Positions 1 through 8,952 of a stretch of DNA of 64,000 nt are shown piece by piece (the first letter of the stretch is position 1; each line of letters opens with the position of its first letter). Both the position numbers and the translations under genes were made by a program. Source of the DNA: J027 sp034437655 (GTDB taxonomy: Bacteria > Chloroflexota > Anaerolineae > Aggregatilineales > J027); contig DAOTTU010000063.1 of NCBI GenBank assembly GCA_034437655.1, positions 186,001 to 250,000 of the forward strand. Reading direction: 5' to 3'. Below the pieces are notes generated by a model. That model was not told the DNA's origin and ran no database searches. It saw nothing but the letters and a program-made list of their open reading frames with translations.

Positions 1-1
1 G

Positions 2-412
2 GTCAATACCCAGCTCATCAAAGATATTATCTACGAGATGCGTTCTAACGGCACAACCATCATGATGTCTACACACCAGATGCACACGATTGAAGCAATG
101 GCTGACCGTATGCTGATGATCTCTAAGGGTGAGCGTGTGCTATATGGCAAAGTCGATGACGTGCGCCAACGCTATGCCCACAACGCCGTTCTGGTGCAAG
201 GTAGCGGTGACTGGCAAGCATTAGAAGGGGTGCAACACGTCGAAGAACGTGGCCGCGATAGCGTTGTGCTGCATCTACACGACGATGTAGCTCCAGATAC
301 GGTTATGGCGCGGCTGGCCAATCAGAGTGGGTATCACATTCGACGTTATGAACTGGCCATCCCCGGTCTGGATGAGATTTTCATTGAGGTAGCCAACAAT
401 GGGCAACAATAA
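2..412 (+). CDS. ABC transporter ATP-binding protein, C-terminal part (cut by window edge)
   Basis: Only the last 136 codons are present; the reading frame enters the window at base 2, so Walker A, the signature motif and probably Walker B lie upstream. What remains shows the end of the nucleotide-binding domain, including the H-loop histidine in 'MMSTHQM', then a C-terminal region of the kind seen after many NatA-type exporter ATPases (YGKVDDVRQRY onward). It would hydrolyse ATP on the inner face of the membrane to drive the permease encoded next. Its stop lies 14 bases inside the following permease gene, so the two are translationally coupled. The family is clear; the substrate is not. Confidence 0.85.
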   Translation, partial: VNTQLIKDIIYEMRSNGTTIMMSTHQMHTIEAMADRMLMISKGERVLYGKVDDVRQRYAHNAVLVQGSGDWQALEGVQHVEERGRDSVVLHLHDDVAPDTVMARLANQSGYHIRRYELAIPGLDEIFIEVANNGQQ

Positions 413-1628
413 ATTTCTGATCATAGCGCGGCGCGAATATATCACCAATTTTCGACGTCCGGTGTATTTATTCATGGCCTTTGTGTTCCCGGTTATGCTG
501 GGGGCGATCATGTATTTGATCTTCACGTTAATCGGCAACGCTGAACAAGACATTAGCGGTTTTGACCGCATGGGCTATGTTGATTTATCGGCGGAAGGTG
601 TGCTTGCAAATGTTGAGCCGCCAGGCGAGGATTATGAATCTTTTACTGCCTTCCCAGACGAGGACACTGCTCGGGCTACGTTTGATGCTGACGAAATTGA
701 CGCCTATTTTGTTGTTTCAGAAGACTATCTGCAAAACGGGGGGCAGGTTGAATTTTACGGCACAGAAGAGTTGCCGGGCGTTGTACAAAGCGATATTCGC
801 GACTTTCTAGTGCGTGGCCTGGCGTCACTGGCACCAGACGGTAGCAACCCTGACCGCTTGCAAGACCCGGTCACTGTCGAAACCTTCCGCTTTTTGAATG
901 ACGACGCGACAATCAGTGAGACAGAAGATTTCCTGGCACGGTTCTTTTTGCCATTCGGGTTTGCATTCTTTCTGTATATCTCAATCACCATCACCTCACA
1001 GTTTTTGATGGGGAGTGTTGTTGAAGAAAAAGAATCGCGCATGATGGAAGTACTTACGACCAGCTTACGCCCGAGCGAGTTGCTGTGGGGCAAGCTGCTT
1101 GGGTTGGGGGCAATTTCACTGACGCAGGTGGTGGTCTGGTTAACAATTGGCTTACTGGTGGCGTCTTTACAGGCTGACATCGGTGATTTTATCGAGCGGG
1201 GCAGTATTGGTGTGGCTGAACTGGGCATGTTCCTGGGGCTGTACCTGCTGACATTCTTTTTGTTTGCGGGGTTGGGTATCGGCGTGGGGTCGGTCTTCAG
1301 CGCTGAACAGGAAGCGCGTCAATTTGCGACCATTTTCAGCTTCATAGCCGTTGCGCCTATGGCCTTGATTACTACGTTTATTGAAGGTGGCAGCATTATT
1401 GCTGCACTATTCACGATGTTTCCGCTAACTGCGCCGACCTCGATTCTGCTCGCTACGGCCTATGGCACTGTCAACGAAGTGTATATCTACATAGGGCTCG
1501 TCTCGTTGATTGTCTCTATTTTCGCGGTCATGTGGGCGTCAATTCGGCTTTTCCGTGCCGGGATGTTGCTTTACGGTCAGCGCTTAGGACTAAAAGCAAT
1601 ATGGCGGGCAGTGCGTAGTGCGTCGTAG
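399..1628 (+). CDS. ABC-2 type transporter permease (NatB-like)
   Basis: Membrane subunit of 409 residues. It has an N-terminal membrane helix (about 20-45), a large extracytoplasmic domain of roughly 150 residues, then five or six helices from about residue 185. The stretch 'EEKESRMMEVLTTSLRP' followed by 'GKLLGL' is the hallmark ABC-2 coupling segment. The gene overlaps the ATPase gene by 14 bases, so both form one exporter. NatA/NatB systems export sodium, but many relatives export drugs or lipids, and nothing here fixes the substrate. The ATG is accepted because the overlap puts it inside the end of the ATPase gene and the helix starts soon after. Confidence 0.85.
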   Translation: MGNNKFLIIARREYITNFRRPVYLFMAFVFPVMLGAIMYLIFTLIGNAEQDISGFDRMGYVDLSAEGVLANVEPPGEDYESFTAFPDEDTARATFDADEIDAYFVVSEDYLQNGGQVEFYGTEELPGVVQSDIRDFLVRGLASLAPDGSNPDRLQDPVTVETFRFLNDDATISETEDFLARFFLPFGFAFFLYISITITSQFLMGSVVEEKESRMMEVLTTSLRPSELLWGKLLGLGAISLTQVVVWLTIGLLVASLQADIGDFIERGSIGVAELGMFLGLYLLTFFLFAGLGIGVGSVFSAEQEARQFATIFSFIAVAPMALITTFIEGGSIIAALFTMFPLTAPTSILLATAYGTVNEVYIYIGLVSLIVSIFAVMWASIRLFRAGMLLYGQRLGLKAIWRAVRSAS

Positions 1629-1696
1629 TTTGGCATAATTGGGTGGATTGACTTAGAATCATATTGCTTACTCAAAAATTGCTGCTGTGAGGCACG

Positions 1697-2428
1697 ATGA
1701 AAAATATTAATCCATCTCGAAACGTTAACCGTCGTGGGCGCTTCTATTTTTTGCTTGGCCTCTTTGTGACGTTGATCGGTTTGATTTCCCTTGCATTAGG
1801 GGTGTTGTTGTTTGCACTCCCCTTGCTTGGTGAAACGTTATCGTCTCCGGTGGGCTTGTGTCTGCTCAGCGGTGGGGTGGTTGCAGCAGCAGGCGGCGGC
1901 TTTTCGATGTTCCGTGGCACCACCCTCAAGAAAGACAATCTGCTGGCCTATGATGTCGGTGAATCTATGCGATCTTTCCTCGGTAGCGATGCCCGCTATA
2001 CGTTCATTCGTAATATCAGCAAGCAACGTGTTGGGTATGTTGACGGGGTGCTGGTTGGCCCGCCGGGTGTGCTGGTGTTCCGCACGGTGGACTATAAAGG
2101 CGAATGGATCAATGAGCGTTCTGAATGGAAAATCCGCTCCAATAAGGGGCGCTTACAGCAAGCCTCTACCAATCCGACCCGTGAATGTGCCCGCGATGTC
2201 TATGCCCTGCGCAAGTACTTTGAGAAAGAGAGCCTGGCCCGTGTGCCAGTCTATGGCGTGGTCGTTTTTACAGCAGAACGGTCTAAAGTCAAGCTGGTGG
2301 GGCAGGCGCCAGTGGTACCGATTGCCGAAAAGCATACGCTGTTTGCAGTCCTTAGCCAGGATTATCTCAAAGAGGAGCGCATCAACAGCCCACAAATTCG
2401 CAAAACGGTGGATGTGTTAATCGATTAA
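1697..2428 (+). CDS. membrane protein with a degenerate NERD-like domain
   Basis: 243 residues. Two hydrophobic helices (about 17-40 and 50-72) form an N-terminal anchor. The rest resembles a NERD (nuclease-related) domain: 'GYVDGVLVGPPGVLVF' matches the 'iDhvvvgpnGvfvi' core, and 'DYKGEW' matches the strand that follows. In typical NERD proteins the next residues read Glu-x-Lys and serve as active-site residues; here that position reads 'FRTVDYKG', so the Glu and Lys are missing. It may be a non-catalytic binding module. A GAGG-type site lies before the ATG. The stop overlaps the start of the next lipoprotein gene by one base, which suggests co-translation. The NERD call is by eye. Confidence 0.6.
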   Translation: MKNINPSRNVNRRGRFYFLLGLFVTLIGLISLALGVLLFALPLLGETLSSPVGLCLLSGGVVAAAGGGFSMFRGTTLKKDNLLAYDVGESMRSFLGSDARYTFIRNISKQRVGYVDGVLVGPPGVLVFRTVDYKGEWINERSEWKIRSNKGRLQQASTNPTRECARDVYALRKYFEKESLARVPVYGVVVFTAERSKVKLVGQAPVVPIAEKHTLFAVLSQDYLKEERINSPQIRKTVDVLID

Positions 2429-3804
2429 TGCAGCGCTGGCTGGTTGTTGGACTACTGCTTGTTGGGGGTTGGGCTCTGCTGGCCGGGTGTGGTGGTGAAG
2501 AAGACGAGCGCATTCAGCCACAAATTTTGATTTCCGCGACCCCACGTCCAACGATTACCCCAACAATACCAACCCCAGAACCCACGCCGAGCGGCACACT
2601 AACCCCGACGCCTTGTGTTGGCAACACCGAATGGGAAGACACCTACGAAGTCCTGCCCAATGATACACTGGGCGGGATTGCGTTGCTCTCTGGCACGACG
2701 GTTGTTGCCTTGCGTGAGGGCAATTGTCTCACAGACAGCGATTTCGTGTTTGTGGGGCAAGTGTTGCGCGTTCCGAACACGTTTTCATTAACATTGGCGA
2801 CTAACCCTGAAGGCGTAAACGGCATCATCATCTTTGTCAACCGTGCGGATGGTGGGCTGTGGGCGGTGCGCAGCAATGGTAGCTTTCCGCGTGCGCTGAC
2901 GGAAGGGTTGCTTGTATGGGGACAACCTGTCCGTTCCCCGGATTTAACACAGGTTGCGTTTCGCGCGGTTTCGCGTTTTCACCTTCCCGAAGCCGATACC
3001 CCTATTCCTGAGCATGTACCCACTGATATTTACGTTATCAACATTGATGGCTCCGGGTTGCGCCAGGTGGTAGACCAGGGGCCACAGGACAACGTTTTGC
3101 GAAGTGACCCGGTGTGGTCGCCACCGGGAGAGCAGCTTGCGTTTGCAGAACAGCGCGGTATCGGTGGCTCAGTTGTCGTCATAAAGACTGACGGACAGAA
3201 TCGTCAGGTTGTGTTGACCGGGCAAGTAGCACCGGGTGCAGGCTTCACACCCCCGTCGCCAGTGTGGTCGCCTGTGGAGGATCAACTCGCCGTTGTAACG
3301 TGGGACGAACGCGGTGGGTCGCAACTGGTGTTGACTGGCGTCACTGTGCGCAGTGGGGTTCAACAGGTCTTGTTAGAAAACTTTATTTTCCTCGGTGGGC
3401 CGTATTGGGTGCCCTTCAACGGCGCGAATGGGCGGCCGGCTGTTGCAGTTAACGATTTTGACGCTTTTCGCGGTGAGGTATGGCGGGTTGTTGATCCAGA
3501 AACGGGTACAACAGAACGGCGTAATAGCGGTGTACGCCTGACGGATGCGACATTGCAATGGTGGTTGGCGTCGCACAATAATTCACTGCTACTCTATGAC
3601 AATGGTGTGCCAGATGGGGCCCTGTTAGAGGCGGCGCTTGCGTTTGGTGACGTGTCGTTTGCCCCCAATATCCCTGCCGTTGTTGTTGCAACTGATGCAG
3701 GTTTGCAGTACTTTGGGCTGGATCAACCAGTGCGCACACGGATTTTTAATGGCGACGTGGCAGCCCCGGCATGGTCTGAACCGTTATGGCTGGCGCTCCC
3801 CTGA
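2428..3804 (+). CDS. lipoprotein with LysM domain and TolB-like beta-propeller
   Basis: 458 residues. The N-terminus is a lipoprotein signal with lipobox 'LLAGC' (Cys21). A Thr/Pro-rich linker (about 30-65) follows. Then comes a LysM-like domain with 'YEVLPNDTLGGIA' and 'VGQVLRVP' (about 72-115), which usually binds peptidoglycan or chitin. The rest looks like a six-or-so bladed propeller with repeats such as 'VWSPPGEQLAFAEQ' and 'VWSPVEDQLAVVTW', related to the PD40/WD40-like repeats of TolB. It should sit outside the cytoplasmic membrane, attached to lipid and cell wall. The ATG uses the last A of the upstream TAA stop. The substrate or partner is unknown. Confidence 0.75.
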   Translation: MQRWLVVGLLLVGGWALLAGCGGEEDERIQPQILISATPRPTITPTIPTPEPTPSGTLTPTPCVGNTEWEDTYEVLPNDTLGGIALLSGTTVVALREGNCLTDSDFVFVGQVLRVPNTFSLTLATNPEGVNGIIIFVNRADGGLWAVRSNGSFPRALTEGLLVWGQPVRSPDLTQVAFRAVSRFHLPEADTPIPEHVPTDIYVINIDGSGLRQVVDQGPQDNVLRSDPVWSPPGEQLAFAEQRGIGGSVVVIKTDGQNRQVVLTGQVAPGAGFTPPSPVWSPVEDQLAVVTWDERGGSQLVLTGVTVRSGVQQVLLENFIFLGGPYWVPFNGANGRPAVAVNDFDAFRGEVWRVVDPETGTTERRNSGVRLTDATLQWWLASHNNSLLLYDNGVPDGALLEAALAFGDVSFAPNIPAVVVATDAGLQYFGLDQPVRTRIFNGDVAAPAWSEPLWLALP

Positions 3805-3821
3805 CTTGCTGTGATTCTTGC

Positions 3822-4400
3822 TCACAATTCAACCTCGGCCAGCCAGGGATGATCTAAGTCAGCAAATGCCAGGTTTTTCCGGTCACGTTCGGACATAGCC
3901 GGGGCATTAACTCCCCAGTTAACACCCAGCGTCGGGTCATTCCACTGCACCCCGTATTCGTCGCTGGAATCGTAGTAGTTGTCCACAATGTAGATCAGCA
4001 CACACTCGGTAATAGAGACAAAGCCATGCGCAACGCCAACCGGGATGTATAACCCTGTGGGTTGGTCGCCATAGAGATCAATTGTCTGTGCTTGCTGATA
4101 AGTGGGAGAGTGGGGGCGCAGGTCAGCGAGTGCAGCACGGATGTGACCTTGCATGACATGCCAGTAGTCCACCTGGTGGCGGTGAAAATGCAGCCCGCGT
4201 AGCACATTTGCTTTGGATTCACTACGGTTGGTCTGCACTTTGCCCCACGTGCGCTGTGGGAACCACTCGCGACGGAAGAATTCCATGAACTGTCCGCGGT
4301 CATCCCCAAAAACGCGCAAATCGACTGTCTGAACGCCGTGAATATGCTCGGAATTGTGAATCTCTGGCACGGTGTGTTTAATCTCCTGTGTACGCAACAA
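3822..4400 (-). CDS. dTDP-4-dehydrorhamnose 3,5-epimerase family protein (RmlC-like)
   Basis: 192 residues, close to the usual RmlC length. The cupin core is recognisable: 'NVLRGLHFH' carries the catalytic-base His, 'ADLRPHSPTY' matches the following strand, and 'YIPVGVAHGF' and 'NDPTLGVNW' are family motifs near the end. Known members epimerise dTDP-4-keto-6-deoxyglucose in rhamnose synthesis. The usual 'KLVRV' strand reads 'DYWHV' here, and no other rml genes are nearby, so a different nucleotide sugar is possible. The long form begins with TTG at 4400 without a good ribosome site. A GTG at 4370 has AGGAG twelve bases upstream and is an alternative. It is last in a minus-strand run, 11 bases after the peptidase gene. 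Confidence 0.8.
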   Translation of the reverse strand: MLRTQEIKHTVPEIHNSEHIHGVQTVDLRVFGDDRGQFMEFFRREWFPQRTWGKVQTNRSESKANVLRGLHFHRHQVDYWHVMQGHIRAALADLRPHSPTYQQAQTIDLYGDQPTGLYIPVGVAHGFVSITECVLIYIVDNYYDSSDEYGVQWNDPTLGVNWGVNAPAMSERDRKNLAFADLDHPWLAEVEL

Positions 4401-4411
4401 TAAAAAACTAT

Positions 4412-6046
4412 TTAGCCAGCATCAGGGGGTGAAAAGCGACCTTGCAGCACAGCTTCTTTCGCCTCGCGTGCTGGCTGGAAGTTGCTGTTAAACTCTAAAG
4501 CCCGGTCGAATTGGAACACGGCTGAATTTGCGTTCCCCTGTGCGGCATAGACCAATCCGCGATAGTAGTAGACTTCTTCGACGTAGGGCGTGGTGCGTTC
4601 AGAGGCCAGCGCTAGTGCCAGCACATCGTCATAGCGCCCGAGGTTGTAGTAGGCTTCGTAGGGGCCAAATTGGTACCACAACATACGGAAGGGGTTGCCA
4701 TCGAGGGTGCGCCAGTAGTCATAGGCGCTCGCTGCTTCGCGATAATTGCCAAGCATAGAGTAAGCTGTGCCAAGATTGAACCATGCCCAGGCGTCGTCAG
4801 GGTTCGCGCGAACTTCTGCCAGCGCACGGTCACGGGCGATTTCAGCAGCGGTGAGGTAGTCGGCGTATTCACCGAGCAGGTTCATCAACTCAGCCTCACG
4901 CCGGGCTTCATAGATTACAATGAAGGTGTGGTTGAATTGCCGCCAGCCCTCCTCAATGAAATCCATCGCAAAGCGTCGCCCTTCGCCACGTGAATAGCCG
5001 TACCAGCTATCGAATAGTAAATATTCCTCGGCAGGTTTATCATAGCCGACGATGAGCGAATAATGCCCCATCCAGCCTTCTTCTTCCAGCACAATGCCCC
5101 GTTCGACAATAACCGGGAAATCAAATAACACCAATCGTTTCAGCAATTCCGGCGTGCCACCAACACGATAAAGTGCTTTCACGCCCAGTTCACGGCTGAC
5201 ATCTTGATTCACGAAGTCAACCATCTGGCCGGGGCTGACATTAGTGTCTTCAGGGTCAGGTTTCAAGAACTGCGCGGCGCGGGTCTGGTTGTTGGTATAG
5301 CCAAAGTAGCTCAGGCCCATCGTTAGTGTCGTTGGCCCGCAGTTGTTCCAGCGCTGTTGCTCCCACGTGAGGCTGTCGAGTTGCAACGACGCCAGTTGCG
5401 GTAATGGGATCGGTGTTTGGGTTGGCGTAGCAGAAGGTGTGAGGGTGGCGGTGGGGGTGTTACTGGGTACAGCGCTGGGTGTGCTGGTCATCACCGATGC
5501 GGAGCCCTTAGAACTAGACGTTGGCGTCGGTGTAGTGCTTGGGGCGATGGTTGGGGCTGGTGAGGGTGTCGGCGTGGCCGTTTCTACCAACAAGGCTTGA
5601 GCGGCGGCGGCGGCGGCTTCGGCCTGGTCACTGCTGAGTGCATAAACATCGTCTGTTTCGCGCTCTTCCGTCAGGTCACATAATGCATCGACGCGATTAC
5701 ACCATATCGCTTGATAGCGCGGCTCCAGGCTGCGGTACCAGGGTGGTACGATGATGGCCAGCACTACACTGGCCACAATCATAAAAGCGGCCGTCCCCGC
5801 GAAAATGCTCATACATGCACCAAACATCAACCCCCGTAGCGTGTCCTGTCGGGGTGGTGGTGGCGGTGTTGTCGGCTGAGGCTGTGATTTCTTCGGACGC
5901 GGCACCAGTTTACGCGAGCGGAACACGTTTTGTGATGATGATGTGGTGGCTGAGAGAGCAGTGCCATCTTCTAGCTGCGAAGGCGCTGCCTCATCCTCCA
6001 CAGGGTATGATGCGCTCGGGTGTGGTGTTATCTCATCCGTCGTCAT
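4412..6046 (-). CDS. membrane-anchored C39-like cysteine peptidase with TPR domain (copy 1)
   Basis: 544 residues. A Pro/Ser-rich cytoplasmic tail (1-70) leads to one membrane helix (about 72-102). A short region with two Cys ('WCNRVDALC'), a Thr/Pro/Ser-rich linker (about 155-215) and a papain-like peptidase_C39_2 domain follow. Catalytic candidates are Cys236 in 'NNCGPTTLTMG', His328 in 'GHYSLIVGYD' and Asp346 in 'LLFDSW', all intact. From about 385 the protein is helical TPR repeats ('AWFNLGTAYSMLGNYREAA', 'YYRGLVYAAQGN'). It should face outward. AGGA lies seven bases before the ATG. It is a paralogue of the adjacent upstream gene and 18 bases from it. The cleaved substrate is unknown. Confidence 0.8.
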   Translation of the reverse strand: MTTDEITPHPSASYPVEDEAAPSQLEDGTALSATTSSSQNVFRSRKLVPRPKKSQPQPTTPPPPPRQDTLRGLMFGACMSIFAGTAAFMIVASVVLAIIVPPWYRSLEPRYQAIWCNRVDALCDLTEERETDDVYALSSDQAEAAAAAAQALLVETATPTPSPAPTIAPSTTPTPTSSSKGSASVMTSTPSAVPSNTPTATLTPSATPTQTPIPLPQLASLQLDSLTWEQQRWNNCGPTTLTMGLSYFGYTNNQTRAAQFLKPDPEDTNVSPGQMVDFVNQDVSRELGVKALYRVGGTPELLKRLVLFDFPVIVERGIVLEEEGWMGHYSLIVGYDKPAEEYLLFDSWYGYSRGEGRRFAMDFIEEGWRQFNHTFIVIYEARREAELMNLLGEYADYLTAAEIARDRALAEVRANPDDAWAWFNLGTAYSMLGNYREAASAYDYWRTLDGNPFRMLWYQFGPYEAYYNLGRYDDVLALALASERTTPYVEEVYYYRGLVYAAQGNANSAVFQFDRALEFNSNFQPAREAKEAVLQGRFSPPDAG

Positions 6047-6064
6047 GACTAATTCCTGTTATGG

Positions 6065-7714
6065 CTAGCTGGCGGGTGGGCTGAACGTCCCATTTTGTAC
6101 CTGGTTCAAGGCCTCCTGGGCGGGTGCAAAATTGCGATTGAAGCGCAGCACCCTTTCGAAATTTTGTGCTGCCAAATCATAACGTCCTTCAGCAGCATAC
6201 GCCAGACCGCGATAATACCAGGCTTCTTCCACGTAATTTTGTGAACTACGGTCCAGGCTGTCACTGAGCTGGCGAACTTCGCCATAGCGCCCCAGATGAT
6301 AGTAGGTTTCAAATGGTGTGAACAAGTACCATAGCGTGCGCCACGGCATTTGCAAACTAAAGGCGCGTTCGAATGCAGAAGCGGCTTCATTGTACTGGCC
6401 GAGCCGTGCAAATGCATCCCCCATGTTGAACCATGCCCATTGATCGTTTGGATTCGCATTGGCCTGCGCCCGAGCGCGTTCTAATGCAATCTGGGTCGCG
6501 GTGCTCTCGTTAGCGTGCTGGCCAAGGATACTCATCAACGTGGCTTCTTGTGCAGGCTGGTAGATGACGATGAAAGTGTTGTTGAAGTGTCGCCAGTAGG
6601 TTTCGGTGTAGGCATAGGTTTCGCGCCGGCCCTGCCCACTGTTAGAACCGAGGAAGCTGTCGAAGGTGTAGAAAATCTGCTGGCGGTCATCGTAGCCGAC
6701 CATTAGCAGGTAATGCCCCATCCAGTCGTAGCCTTCGGGTTCATAGCCTTTTTCGATGATAACGGGGAAACCGGCCGCAATCAGTCGTTTTAACAGGTCA
6801 ATGTCCCCACCGACGCGATACAACGCCCGCGCTCCAAAATCGCTTGCCTGATTATTGACATAACTGACCATCTGCCACGGGCTGACGTTTTTGTCCTCGC
6901 GATTGGGCTTCAGATACGTTGCTGCTGGTGATTGGTCGTAGCCATAGCCGAAATAGGTCATGCCCATGGTCAGCGTCGTCGGGCCGCAATTGTTCCACTG
7001 CTGGAACTCGGGCGTAATGCGATTGAGGTCTAGCCGGGCGTCAGCGGGTGGTGCTGGCAATGTGGGCTGCACTGTGGCTGTCGGCGGTAGCGTTGCTGTG
7101 GGCGTCGTCGTTGGCAGCGGGGTTTGGGTTGCGGTTGGGGCCTGCGCGATAGGTGTGGCGGTTTGGGCTGAGATAGCCGTTGGCGGTGCAGTGGTCGCGT
7201 TTTGGGGGGCACCACCCGCCGGGTCAGCATCATTCGCGGGGGCGTCTGCGTCAAAAAGTGGCGTCAGCAGCAGATCGTCGGGGTTGATGCTGTTGTCGTC
7301 GGGCACAATGGTTGGCACAAAGGGGTTATCTGGGCGTGAGGCTTCGTCGCGTAGGTCGCATAGGTATGAGCTTTGCAAATACGTCTCGAAGCGGTTGCAC
7401 CACACTTCTTGCTCGAATGGCTCCTGTTCCAGATACCAGTCGTCAAGCATATCTTGCCCGACCAGCGCAAACGCCACGCCAGCCGTCAAAAACAGTGTCA
7501 AAAAGACCGTCCCCAGTACCAGCACGAACTTCATCAGCCGTTTGAGCAAGCCCGGCCGTTGCGGACCGCGTGGGTTATTGGTGCGCTGCTGCCACTGCTC
7601 ATCCCATTGTTGCACCTGTGGGTTCTGCGGCTGGCGTTGATAATAATGTACAGGATGTTCGATACTGGGGCGGGCGGTTTCTGCGTTCCAGGTCGAACGG
7701 TTATGGTCGGTCAT
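6065..7714 (-). CDS. membrane-anchored C39-like cysteine peptidase with TPR domain (copy 2)
   Basis: 549 residues with the same plan as its downstream neighbour: a Gln/Pro-rich tail, one helix (about 60-88), a paired-Cys segment ('WCNRFETYLQSSYLC'), a Thr/Pro/Ala-rich linker (about 165-225), a C39_2 peptidase domain and TPR repeats. Catalytic candidates are Cys243 ('NNCGPTTLTMG'), His334 ('GHYLLMVGYD') and Asp352 ('TFDSFLG'). The two proteins align over the peptidase and TPR parts but differ in tail and linker, so the duplication is not recent. It lies 18 bases after the sugar-dehydrogenase-like gene and 18 before copy 1, consistent with one transcript. It could process secreted peptides or wall proteins; this is inference from the fold. 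Confidence 0.8.
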   Translation of the reverse strand: MTDHNRSTWNAETARPSIEHPVHYYQRQPQNPQVQQWDEQWQQRTNNPRGPQRPGLLKRLMKFVLVLGTVFLTLFLTAGVAFALVGQDMLDDWYLEQEPFEQEVWCNRFETYLQSSYLCDLRDEASRPDNPFVPTIVPDDNSINPDDLLLTPLFDADAPANDADPAGGAPQNATTAPPTAISAQTATPIAQAPTATQTPLPTTTPTATLPPTATVQPTLPAPPADARLDLNRITPEFQQWNNCGPTTLTMGMTYFGYGYDQSPAATYLKPNREDKNVSPWQMVSYVNNQASDFGARALYRVGGDIDLLKRLIAAGFPVIIEKGYEPEGYDWMGHYLLMVGYDDRQQIFYTFDSFLGSNSGQGRRETYAYTETYWRHFNNTFIVIYQPAQEATLMSILGQHANESTATQIALERARAQANANPNDQWAWFNMGDAFARLGQYNEAASAFERAFSLQMPWRTLWYLFTPFETYYHLGRYGEVRQLSDSLDRSSQNYVEEAWYYRGLAYAAEGRYDLAAQNFERVLRFNRNFAPAQEALNQVQNGTFSPPAS

Positions 7715-7732
7715 GGTGGTTTTGGTTTACCT

Positions 7733-8887
7733 CTATGGATTGCTAATGCGGTAGATGCCGCTTTGATTCGTAAAGTATAGCGTACCGTCAGGGCCGTCTT
7801 GTACCTCGATTGTGCAAGAATTGCCCTGCAAATCGACTTCGCGCACCCCAAGTAAATATGAGCGGGTTTCGTTTGGCACTGCACGGCGCATTTTACCCGT
7901 ATTCCACATACAAAAGAACACATCGCCCCGCCACTGTGGAATCTGGTCGCCTGTGTAAACAGCCACCCCGGTTGGTGCTTCGGTGGGGGTCGTGTGCCAC
8001 AACGGGTAGAGAAATTGGCGACTCTGCGGGTTGCTGGCGTCACAAGGATAGCCCGGCCGCCAGCCGTAGTTGCCACCTGCAAGAATCAGGTTAAGTTCAT
8101 CATCGCAGTCAGGGCCGTTGTCGGTGGCGAAAATCTGGATGAAGCCCTCGACGTAGGGATCAAAATCGAAGTCAAACGTGTTGCGTAGCCCATAGGCAAA
8201 GGTGGCACTGCCGGGGAAGGGATTGTCTGCTGCTGGAACAAGGGTGTCGCCTTGCACCTCGAAGCGATTGATTTTGCCGGGCAGGGCGTTGATGTCCTGC
8301 GCTAGCGATGGGATAAAATATTCGCCAATCGCCAGATAGAGCATACCGTCTGGCCCAAAGTGGATGTTGCCACCCTGATGCCAGAGATTGTTCGTCGTCA
8401 GCGGAATATCGATCATCACGAGCGGATCGGCTCCCTGGCCGTTCGACTCAGTGATGCGCACGATGCGGTTCACAGGGACGTTGTAGCCGCCACCGGGCAC
8501 GCGGGTATAGTACACATAGATATAGCCTGTCTGCTCGTAGTCGGGCGAGACGGCCACGCCAAGCAAACCCCGCTCACCTTCGGTTGCCACCGGGAAGGTC
8601 CATACCGGGTCAGCCTGGAGACGCCCATCGGTATTGACGACGCGCAAGTTGCCCGTAAAGCGCTCGGTGTAGAACATGCGCCCGTCTGGTGTCCAGTCAA
8701 TAGCAATGGGAAAGTTTGCGTCCAGCACTTTGCTAACGGTGTAGGTCGCGGGTGCGTAGGGGTTGACGGTTGGTGTTGGGTTGCTACCCTGCGCGCTCAC
8801 AGGCGCTTGACTGAAGCTCAGCCCAAGGGCAAAAAGGATTGTGAACGCAAAGAGAACGATGATGGCTGTGATGAATGCACGCTTCAC
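7733..8887 (-). CDS. secreted PQQ-type glucose/sorbosone dehydrogenase-like protein
   Basis: 384 residues. A signal helix with a short Thr/Pro linker leads into a six-bladed propeller of the GSDH family. Diagnostic stretches are 'ERGLLGVAVSPDY', 'HQGGNIHFGPDG' with the catalytic-type His, 'YGLRNTFDFDFD' and 'DELNLILAGGNYGW'. Family members oxidise sugars with PQQ outside the membrane, although many homologues have no proven substrate. I chose the GTG at 8887 because GGGAG lies nine bases upstream; an upstream TTG at 8896 abuts that site. It is the first gene of a minus-strand run continuing into the two C39/TPR genes. No PQQ synthesis genes are in the window. Confidence 0.8.
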   Translation of the reverse strand: MKRAFITAIIVLFAFTILFALGLSFSQAPVSAQGSNPTPTVNPYAPATYTVSKVLDANFPIAIDWTPDGRMFYTERFTGNLRVVNTDGRLQADPVWTFPVATEGERGLLGVAVSPDYEQTGYIYVYYTRVPGGGYNVPVNRIVRITESNGQGADPLVMIDIPLTTNNLWHQGGNIHFGPDGMLYLAIGEYFIPSLAQDINALPGKINRFEVQGDTLVPAADNPFPGSATFAYGLRNTFDFDFDPYVEGFIQIFATDNGPDCDDELNLILAGGNYGWRPGYPCDASNPQSRQFLYPLWHTTPTEAPTGVAVYTGDQIPQWRGDVFFCMWNTGKMRRAVPNETRSYLLGVREVDLQGNSCTIEVQDGPDGTLYFTNQSGIYRISNP

Positions 8888-8924
8888 AAGAAACAACTCC
8901 CACTGATGTCCAGGTTATTTCAAA

Positions 8925-8952
8925 CAACCACAACTTTTGTGTTGTGTAGTTG
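8925..8952. repeat. imperfect inverted repeat upstream of the sugar-dehydrogenase-like gene
   Basis: The ten bases CAACCACAAC pair with GTTGTG and GTTG (two-base bulge) across a six-base loop. It sits between two divergently transcribed genes, about 37 bases before the 8887 start. It could be an operator or the stem of a leader. No regulator is identified, and the rest of the 229-base gap shows no clear promoter. Confidence 0.35.

Noticed and set aside
5343..5600. Long plus-strand frame over the C39/TPR gene, Val/Gly-rich
   Set aside because: It is the mirror of the Thr/Pro/Ser-rich linker on the other strand; composition explains it.
6960..7640. 226-codon plus-strand frame, Val/Gly/Ser-rich
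   Set aside because: Also the mirror of the linker of the second C39/TPR gene, with no ribosome site and no homology by eye.
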